Assembly: GCA_049301335.1 (NCBI GenBank)
Contig: JBAQKV010000130.1
Coordinates: 1 to 12,072, forward strand
DNA from: JANJWP01 sp049301335
GTDB taxonomy: Bacteria; Patescibacteriota; Gracilibacteria; BD1-5; UBA2023
Length of the DNA: 12,072 nucleotides
Direction: 5' to 3'
Made by a program: the position numbers and the translations under genes. Position 1 is the stretch's first letter, and every line of letters begins with the position of its first letter. The notes beneath the pieces are model-generated. The model was not told the DNA's origin, did not search any database, and saw nothing but the letters and a program-made list of their open reading frames with translations. Shown in pieces: positions 6,829 through 12,072 of this stretch.

Positions 6829-9585
6829 CTATTTTCCGTGGCAGCTCTTGTATTTCTTTCCGCTGCCGCAAGGACACGGATCGTTGCGGCCAACTTTAGG
6901 CACCGGGGCTTCGCTCTTGGGTGCGGCGGCCTTTGCTTCTTCGTTTACGCGGATGACGCGCACGCCTTCGTCGTCGCCCGGCTGGGCTCCGAGGGCAGCC
7001 TTGAAGACGGCTTCGTCGGAAAGGAGGTTCATGAGGCTTTCGGCGTTTCCTGCGGAAAGGCCTTCGAGCACTTCTTCGAGCTTGGCTTCGTCGATTTCGA
7101 TCTGTTCGACCGGCGCGGCGACGTTGGTGGCGGTAAGGAGCCCCTTGGTGACTTTGCGTCCGATCTCCTCGACGAGGGTCACGAACTTGTCGTAGGCTTT
7201 TTCCTTGTAGACGACGAGCGGCTGCTTCTGCGCGTATCCTTCGAACGCGACTTCTTCGCGGAGGTGGGCCATTTCGTCGATGTGGCGCATCCAGAGTTCG
7301 TCGATCGACTGGAGCATGAGGCGCTTTTCGTAGTCGGCGAATTCGGCCGGAAGCTCGACCATTTTCGCTTCAAGGGCCTTGAGGAAGGCGTTTTTCACGA
7401 TGTCCGCGAGAACCGCCTGGTCTTCGGAAACGAGGTCGTCTTCGGAGAGTACGGCGCGTCCGGCATATTCGTTACATGCCGAAACGAGCGCCTTCCCGTC
7501 GACGTCGTCCGCGTCGTCCTTGGCGTTTTCCACGAGGCGTTCCGCGAGGTCGGCGAAGGATTTCACCACTTCGTCGTGCACGCTTTCCTGCGAGAGGATG
7601 CGGTTGCGGCGACCGTAGATGACGAGACGGTGGTGGTTGAGGACGTCGTCGTATTCGAGGATGTGCTTGCGGACGTCGAAGTTGCGGCCTTCGACCTGTT
7701 TCTGGACGCTGGTGATGCGCTTGGTGAGCGTTCCCGATTCGGCGAGCGGTTCGTCGTCCGGGATGGAGGCGAAGAGCGGCGAGTTGAAGAGCGAGAAGAT
7801 GCGGTCGCCTCCGAAGATGCGCATGATGTCGTCCTGCGGCGAAACCATGAACTGGGAGAGTCCCGGGTCGCCTTGGCGGCCGGAACGTCCGCGGAGCTGG
7901 TTGTCGATGCGGCGGGTTTCGTGTTTTTCCGTACCGATGACGTAGAGGCCCCCGAGGTCGTAGGTCTGTTCGCCGATCTGAACGGCACCCGTGAGGGCGG
8001 CTACTTCCGGCGCGATCTTGATGTCGGTACCGCGGCCCGCCATGTTGGTGGCGATGGTGACCGCACCCAAGCGTCCGGCGAGCCCGACGATTTCGGCTTC
8101 GCGTTCGTCCTGTTTGGCATTGAGGACTTCGTGCGGGATTCCGGCGGCGACGAGAAGGGAAGAGAGGTATTCCGACTTGGCTACCGAGACGGTTCCCACG
8201 AGAATCGGCTGCCCTTTTTCGTGGAGGGCGCCGATGAGCTTCACGACGTAGTCGTACTTACCCTTTTCGTTCTTGAAAAGAAGGTCCGGCTTGTCTTGGC
8301 GGAGAAGCGGTCGGTTAGTCGGCACGCAGACGACCTCGAGGCCGTAAATCTTGTAGAATTCTTCTTCTTCGGTCTTGGCGGTACCCGTCATTCCCGAGAG
8401 CTTCTTGTAGAGGCGGAAATAGTTCTGGAAGGTGATCGACGCGAGAGTGCGGGATTCCTGTTGGATGGTGACGTTTTCCTTCGCTTCGATGGCTTGGTGG
8501 AGGCCGTCGGAATAGCGGCGGCCGGAAAGGACGCGGCCGGTGTGTTCGTCGATGATCATCACGTCTTCGCCGCGGACGAGGTAGTCGACGTCGCGCTTGT
8601 AGACGGCGTTGGCCTTGAGGGCGTTCTCTACGTGGTGGAGGTCGTTATAATGGGCCGAAACGTAGATGTTCTCGATACCGAGCATCGTTTCGATTTCGCG
8701 GATTCCGCCTTCGTTGAGGGTGGCGGTCTTCTGCTTTTCGTCGATCTTGTAGTGGTCGTGCTCTTTCAAACGCTTGGCAATTGCCGCGAATTTCACGTAC
8801 TTGCTGGTCGGTTCCGAATCCGGCGCGCTGATGATGAGCGGAGTGCGGGCTTCGTCTACGAGGATGGAGTCCACTTCGTCGACGATGGCGTAGAAAAGCG
8901 GGCTCATGGCGCGGCGTTCCTTGGTGGCGACCATATTGTCGCGGAGGTAGTCGAAACCGAGTTCGTTATTGGTCGCGTACACGACGTTGCAGCGGTACAT
9001 TTCGCGCTTCACGTCCGGGGATTGGTGGTGCACGATGACGCCGGTCTTGAGACCGAGCGCGCCGTAGATGATGCCCATTTCCATGGCGTCGCGGCGGGCG
9101 AGGTAATCGTTGACGGTAACGACATGGACCGGGAGTCCGACGAGGGCGTTCAAATACGCGGCGATGGTCGCGACGAGGGTCTTTCCTTCGCCGGTCTTCA
9201 TTTCGGCGATGGAGCGGTCGTTCAGTGCCATGGCACCGACGATCTGCACGTCGTAGGGGACCATGTTCCAGGTGACCTTGCGTCCGTCTTCGAGTTCGAA
9301 TTCGCGGCCGGCGATGACGCGGCAGGCGATGCGGTGCACGGCGAGGGCTTCGGTGCGGATTTCGGCGAGGATGTCCTTAATCTTCGCGTAATCCTCCGGG
9401 TTTTCATGATCGAGGCCTTCGAAACGGGCCATGAACTCGCGGGTCTTGGCCTGTACGGCGTCGAGGTCGGTGAGTTCGCCGGCGAGACGTTCCTCGTGCT
9501 TTTTCACGTCTTCGAGGTCGCGGAAATATTGGGCGAGGCGCTTTTCCGTCGGGTCGCCGAAGAGGGCTTTGAGAATCGGGTGCAT
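6829..9585 (-). CDS. secA: SecA, preprotein translocase ATPase
   Basis: SecA drives unfolded preproteins through SecYEG by ATP hydrolysis. The 918-residue protein, of usual length, starts MHPILKALFGDPTEKRL like its family. It has Walker A MKTGEGKTL (129-137), the DEVD box (236-239) followed by SILVDEARTPLIISAP, ATNMAGRGTDIK, and QLRGRSGRQGDPG of the second motor domain. The tail ends with the zinc-binding SEC-C motif NDPCPCGSGKKYKSCHGK (Cys904, Cys906, Cys915, His916), which binds SecB or the ribosome in other bacteria. The nearest Shine-Dalgarno-like GGAGG (9603-9607) is 17 nt before ATG 9585, too far for standard use. The gene stops at TAG, has no in-frame UGA, and heads a likely operon with lepB, the HD gene and truB. 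Confidence 0.98.
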   Translation of the reverse strand: MHPILKALFGDPTEKRLAQYFRDLEDVKKHEERLAGELTDLDAVQAKTREFMARFEGLDHENPEDYAKIKDILAEIRTEALAVHRIACRVIAGREFELEDGRKVTWNMVPYDVQIVGAMALNDRSIAEMKTGEGKTLVATIAAYLNALVGLPVHVVTVNDYLARRDAMEMGIIYGALGLKTGVIVHHQSPDVKREMYRCNVVYATNNELGFDYLRDNMVATKERRAMSPLFYAIVDEVDSILVDEARTPLIISAPDSEPTSKYVKFAAIAKRLKEHDHYKIDEKQKTATLNEGGIREIETMLGIENIYVSAHYNDLHHVENALKANAVYKRDVDYLVRGEDVMIIDEHTGRVLSGRRYSDGLHQAIEAKENVTIQQESRTLASITFQNYFRLYKKLSGMTGTAKTEEEEFYKIYGLEVVCVPTNRPLLRQDKPDLLFKNEKGKYDYVVKLIGALHEKGQPILVGTVSVAKSEYLSSLLVAAGIPHEVLNAKQDEREAEIVGLAGRLGAVTIATNMAGRGTDIKIAPEVAALTGAVQIGEQTYDLGGLYVIGTEKHETRRIDNQLRGRSGRQGDPGLSQFMVSPQDDIMRIFGGDRIFSLFNSPLFASIPDDEPLAESGTLTKRITSVQKQVEGRNFDVRKHILEYDDVLNHHRLVIYGRRNRILSQESVHDEVVKSFADLAERLVENAKDDADDVDGKALVSACNEYAGRAVLSEDDLVSEDQAVLADIVKNAFLKALEAKMVELPAEFADYEKRLMLQSIDELWMRHIDEMAHLREEVAFEGYAQKQPLVVYKEKAYDKFVTLVEEIGRKVTKGLLTATNVAAPVEQIEIDEAKLEEVLEGLSAGNAESLMNLLSDEAVFKAALGAQPGDDEGVRVIRVNEEAKAAAPKSEAPVPKVGRNDPCPCGSGKKYKSCHGK

Positions 9586-9795
9586 CTTGGATGGGGTAAC
9601 GTCCTCCGGCGCTTGGACGGAAGACGGCCGCGGCGTGCGGTCGATAGAAAAAACTCCGGTTCGTACCGGAAACGCGCGAATTATACGGATTTTTCGCGAA
9701 AAACAACGTTTTAGGTATCCGGAAATAGGTTTTTCCGGTATTGATTTCCCAGGGATTTCCGTACCCTTATCCCCAATACCGATACCGCTCGCGCC
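9586..9795. promoter_or_regulatory. Divergent promoter/leader region between secA and the gene at 9796
   Basis: This 210-bp gap separates the two divergent genes. On the minus strand TATAAT (9685-9680) is a perfect -10 for secA; the -35 is weak (TTGTTT at 9706-9701 with 15 bp, or CGTTGT at 9708-9703 with 17 bp). The 14-bp palindrome TTTTTCGCGAAAAA (9690-9703) fills the spacer. The deduced secA leader is about 88 nt. A second inverted repeat, CCGGAAA (9719-9725) with TTTCCGG (9732-9738), lies on the side of the plus-strand gene. For that gene only a weak promoter candidate can be offered: TTGATT (9741-9746) and TACCCT (9762-9767), 15 bp apart. Confidence 0.65.
9648..9670 (-). terminator. Terminator-like hairpin in the secA leader
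   Basis: On the minus strand TCCGGT and ACCGGA (9670-9665 and 9660-9655) pair around a 4-nt loop, and after one G come six T residues (9653-9648). This has the shape of a short intrinsic terminator. It begins only a few nucleotides after the start site predicted from TATAAT at 9680-9685, so it may be an attenuator, a 5' stabilising hairpin, or a stop for leftward readthrough. Confidence 0.45.
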
Positions 9796-10236
9796 ATGTC
9801 TCCCGAAAGGCTGGAAGAATCCTACGAACCCGTTCTGCGCCTTGATTACGACATCAAGGCCCCGGGTTTTCTCTCGTACGTCCGATGAGCCGTCAAAGGG
9901 AAGACGGCCAATTTCGAAACCCGTGTCGCCTCCGAGATTTTCGACGAAGCGTCCAGAATCGCGCTTATGAAAGACGCCCGTTCGGTTTCCGAATCGTTCG
10001 AAAGGTCGGTTTCTTCAGCCGAAGGCATCGCCGACAAGAAAAAACAGTCCGACGTCCTTTCTTTCGCCGTAGCCGAATTCCACAAGTCGATGAAATCCCT
10101 CGAGGTTCGCCTGGGCAAGGAAGTCCGTTCGCAGGCTTCGGGAAAACCGTCCGTTCCGTCCGTGCGTTTCAAAGACGACGACCTGAGCCTCCGTTCCGCC
10201 GACGCTTCCCGTTTCCTTGAGGAAAGCGGCATATAA
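9796..10236 (+). CDS. Hypothetical protein (146 aa) with one internal UGA (Gly) codon
   Basis: Not recognised. With UGA as a stop the gene would be cut to a 3' piece starting at ATG 9967. Read with code 25, the frame is open from ATG 9796 (MSPERLEESYEPVLRLDYDI) through UGA at 9886-9888 (residue 31, in SYVR-G-AVKGK) to TAA. The upstream part uses the same codons as neighbouring genes (GAA, TAC, GAC, ATC, AAG), which supports its being coding. The protein is charged, with no membrane segment or signal peptide, and seems mostly helical in the middle (FETRVASEIFDEASRIALM), with a Ser-rich lower-complexity tail. It is the only plus-strand gene besides ileS, diverging from secA and converging on the secreted-protein gene. 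No Shine-Dalgarno is seen before ATG 9796, so the start is less certain than the frame. Confidence 0.72.
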
Positions 10237-10259
10237 AAACCCCTCCGCGAGGGAGGGGT
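10234..10259 (-). terminator. Intrinsic terminator of the secreted-protein gene
   Basis: ACCCCTCC (10239-10246) pairs with GGAGGGGT (10252-10259) around a 5-nt loop. On the minus strand it is followed by TTTTTAT. It lies 17 nt past the TAG of the secreted-protein gene. Its T-run overlaps the TAA of the convergent plus-strand gene at 10234-10236; in the plus direction there is no T-run. Confidence 0.85.
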
Positions 10260-10276
10260 GGGAAATTCGGACCGAC

Positions 10277-10720
10277 CTAGTCGAGAAGCGCCTTGTACGT
10301 GTTCGCGGCACAGGTCTTGACGTAGGAATCGGTACGGCTGGTAAGTTCTTGCCGTACGCTGTAGAGAGACGAATCGGGATCCGCCTTCTTGATTTCACGA
10401 CCCTGAGCGAATATGGCGTCCCCCATTTTTTCGATCCAGGGGTCACGGTCGTTCAGCGTCGTGTAGTACGTGCCTTCCGCTCGGTCTTTCTCAAAACGGG
10501 CACGCAGCTTCGCCTTGATTTCGCCGGCGGATTTCCCCGAGTACGCGTAGACCATCGCGTCGACGATGACGGGATACTCCGTCTTGCACTTGAGAACCGC
10601 CTTGTTCCGGGCGGTTTCCTCCTTGGTTTTTCCCGGTTTCGGGGTTTCGGCGGCCCAGGCGGTGGAAACCGACAGGACGACGAAGGCGATAACGGAGAAA
10701 ACGGCGGATTTGATCTTCAT
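10277..10720 (-). CDS. Small secreted protein of unknown function (147 aa)
   Basis: The N-terminus is a textbook Sec signal peptide: a basic MKIK, a hydrophobic core (SAVFSVIAFVVLSVST) and an AWA-AE cleavage site after residue 23. The mature part of about 124 residues is charged and helix-prone, with a Pro/Lys-rich start (ETPKPGKTKEETARNK) and two cysteines (Cys45 and Cys137) that could form a disulfide outside the membrane. No lipobox and no further membrane segment are seen, so it should be released or periplasm-like. I recognise no family. ATG 10720 is supported by AAAGGAAG six nt upstream, and the gene has its own promoter and terminator. It stops at TAG. It is a likely client of the SecA and LepB encoded downstream. 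Confidence 0.88.
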   Translation of the reverse strand: MKIKSAVFSVIAFVVLSVSTAWAAETPKPGKTKEETARNKAVLKCKTEYPVIVDAMVYAYSGKSAGEIKAKLRARFEKDRAEGTYYTTLNDRDPWIEKMGDAIFAQGREIKKADPDSSLYSVRQELTSRTDSYVKTCAANTYKALLD

Positions 10721-10771
10721 GGCTGACTTCCTTTCGTATTTGTTTGTTGAGTAATTCGTAACTTCTCGTGA

Positions 10772-10800
10772 AATATATTTTTGGAAACGAAAAACGCAAA
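10772..10800 (-). promoter_or_regulatory. Probable promoter of the secreted-protein gene
   Basis: The minus strand has a -10 TATATT (10777-10772) in an AT-rich tract and a weak -35 TTTGCG (10800-10795) at 17 bp. It lies between the tig terminator and ATG 10720, giving a leader of roughly 45 nt. The AT-richness stands out from the GC-rich surroundings. Confidence 0.55.
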
Positions 10801-10822
10801 TGTTTGTTTTCTATGTTCTCCG

Positions 10823-10860
10823 AATGAAAACCGCCCCCGAATTCGGGGGCGGTTTTCATT
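10823..10860 (-). terminator. tig terminator, a 38-bp perfect palindrome
   Basis: Two 19-nt arms are perfectly complementary with no unpaired centre (midpoint GAATTC at 10839-10844). The GC core CCGCCCCCG is followed on the minus strand by GGTTTTCATT. It lies 11 nt after the tig TAG, as expected for its intrinsic terminator. Confidence 0.88.
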
Positions 10861-10871
10861 TTTCGGTTCGA

Positions 10872-12072
10872 CTACTTGAGGAAGAGGTCGACGACCTTGC
10901 GGTAGGCGAGGCGGTTCTTGATATCTTCGTAATAGGTGTCGCCCGGAACGAGCTTGGCCTTGAGGCGTTCCTTCACCTGTTCGGAAGAGTATGCCGAAAT
11001 GATGGAGTTTACTTCGATCTTGATTTCCTCTTCGGAAGCTTCGACCTTCTTCATGTCGCGGATCGCCTTGAGGATGAGTTCGGCGGAAAGGCGGCGGCGG
11101 GCTTCCGGTTCGAGAACGTCCTTCTTATAGGTCGCCTCGTCCTTGCCAACGTGGCCGAGGTAGTCCTTGGCGGTGAAGCCCTGGGCTTCCATGTTGCCCT
11201 TCTGTTCGCGCCAGATGGTTTCGATCTCGCGTTCGACGAGTCCTCCGCCGAGTTCGAGCTCGGTGATTTCCTGAAGCTTTTCGAGGAGGGCGGCTTCGTC
11301 CTTCATGCGGGCTTCGCGTTCGCGTTCGGCGAGGATTTCGTTCTTAAGGATGGCCTTGAGTCCGGCTACGTCGGTCTTCACTCCGCGGAGGCGTTCGATG
11401 AAGTCTTCGGTCCATTCCGGAGCGTGCGGCTTTTCGAGCTTGAAGACGGTGGTGACGAAGAAGACCTTGCGGCTCTTGAAGGCGTCGGCGTGGTAGTCCT
11501 TCGGGAAGGTAATTTCGAATTCGACGACTTCGCCCACCTTGCGTCCGACGAGCTGGTCTTCGAAGCCCGGGATGAATTGTCCGGATCCGATGACGAGCGG
11601 AAAGGCCTTGACCTTGGTTTCTACGATTTCGTTTCCGCCCTGTTTGTCGAAGCCCTGGGTGTCGAGGGTGACGCGGTCGCCCTTTTCGATGACGAGGTTC
11701 GAAGCGTCGAAGCCGTCGTCGCCGTGCGAACCGGCGTCGTGGAAGTGGGTGAAGCGCTTTTCGATTTCGGCGAACGCCTTTTCGGCGTCGGCGTCGGTCG
11801 CGTCGACCGAAGTCTTCGGAACGGAAATTTTGGCGAGCTTCTTTTCGTCGACCTTCGCTTCCGGAAGGATTTCGAGTTCGAGGACGATCTCGAGCGGTTC
11901 TACCGACTTAATGTTCTTGACGGTACCCGGAGCGACCGGAAGGGCGCCCGTCTTTTCGAGAATCTTGTGGTACTGCTTGTCGAGGTAGGAATTGACCGCG
12001 TGTTCGGTGATGCGGACTTCTCCGTGTTCGCGCACTACGACCTCTTTCGGTACGTTGCCTTTGCGGAAACCT
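10872..12072 (-). CDS. tig: Trigger factor, ribosome-associated chaperone (5' partial)
   Basis: Trigger factor binds ribosomal protein L23 at the exit tunnel and shelters nascent chains. The frame stays open to the window edge, so the N-terminus (roughly the first 40 residues) is missing. The first residues visible are GFRKGNVPKEVV, the ribosome-binding signature of the family. The GTG at 12035 that could be taken as a start is therefore internal. A FKBP-type prolyl isomerase domain follows at about 11699-11436 (VTLDTQGF, VIGSGQFIPGFEDQLVG, FPKDYHADAFKSRKVFFV), then the long helical C-terminal arms (from PEWTEDFIERLRGVKTD to the end). It ends with TAG, has no UGA, and has a strong terminator. 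Confidence 0.96.
   Translation of the reverse strand, partial: GFRKGNVPKEVVVREHGEVRITEHAVNSYLDKQYHKILEKTGALPVAPGTVKNIKSVEPLEIVLELEILPEAKVDEKKLAKISVPKTSVDATDADAEKAFAEIEKRFTHFHDAGSHGDDGFDASNLVIEKGDRVTLDTQGFDKQGGNEIVETKVKAFPLVIGSGQFIPGFEDQLVGRKVGEVVEFEITFPKDYHADAFKSRKVFFVTTVFKLEKPHAPEWTEDFIERLRGVKTDVAGLKAILKNEILAEREREARMKDEAALLEKLQEITELELGGGLVEREIETIWREQKGNMEAQGFTAKDYLGHVGKDEATYKKDVLEPEARRRLSAELILKAIRDMKKVEASEEEIKIEVNSIISAYSSEQVKERLKAKLVPGDTYYEDIKNRLAYRKVVDLFLK

Noticed and set aside
4462..9700. Shared regulator site TTCGCGAA at both the 4468 and 9680 promoters
   Set aside because: The same octamer occurs repeatedly inside coding regions (for example 3241-3248), as expected from favoured codons, so a shared operator cannot be claimed from it.
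6838..9714. 958-codon plus-strand open frame opposite secA, and a 564-codon one opposite lepB, the HD gene and part of truB
   Set aside because: These are antisense shadows of clearly conserved genes, with low-complexity V/F/D/E-rich translations and no motifs.
9886..9888. CGA preceding UGA as a sign of further code change (CGA as Trp, reported in some related lineages)
   Set aside because: In truB the CGA falls on the Arg of the AYxLAR motif, so CGA reads as Arg here.

Overview
The window reads as chromosomal housekeeping DNA from a bacterium that translates UGA as glycine (genetic code 25). That points to the Gracilibacteria/Absconditabacteria part of the Patescibacteria (CPR). The truB gene on the minus strand carries in-frame UGA codons. 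Three of them fall exactly on the conserved glycines of the TruB motif D-[LIV]-G-x-x-x-G-x-G-A. A small plus-strand gene at 9796-10236 carries one more. None of the nine other gene ends uses UGA: all stop at TAA or TAG. The DNA looks GC-rich (high fifties percent by eye), with strong C/G preference at third codon positions. As far as I know this is unusual for these lineages, so the lineage call is an inference.

Layout. Plus strand, 2-3136: ileS, 5'-truncated by the window edge. It is an IleRS of the eukaryote/archaea-like (IleS2) kind with a complete histidine-phosphatase (RHG) domain of about 200 residues inserted between the catalytic core and the anticodon-binding domain. A two-way hairpin terminator (3151-3178) separates it from the convergent minus-strand genes. 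Minus strand, in transcription order from the right edge: tig (trigger factor, 5'-truncated, 12072-10872) and its terminator; a small secreted protein (10720-10277) and its terminator; then a promoter region (9586-9795) shared with the divergent plus-strand gene 9796-10236; then a likely operon secA - lepB - HD-domain protein - truB (9585-4499, gaps of 37, 12 and 7 nt); then a promoter with a near-consensus -35/-10 driving a 72-residue basic protein (4410-4192) and its terminator; then a YfiH/PgeF-family gene (4075-3188).

Function. The neighbourhood is translation and protein export: tRNA charging (IleRS), tRNA pseudouridine-55 (TruB), nascent-chain folding (trigger factor), Sec translocation motor (SecA) and signal peptidase I (LepB). 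The secreted protein upstream is a likely client of SecA and LepB. No mobile elements, CRISPR arrays, rRNA or tRNA genes were seen.

The two points most worth following up are the histidine-phosphatase domain embedded in IleRS, and the concentration of UGA-glycine codons in truB (five) while ileS, secA, tig, lepB and the HD gene have none.
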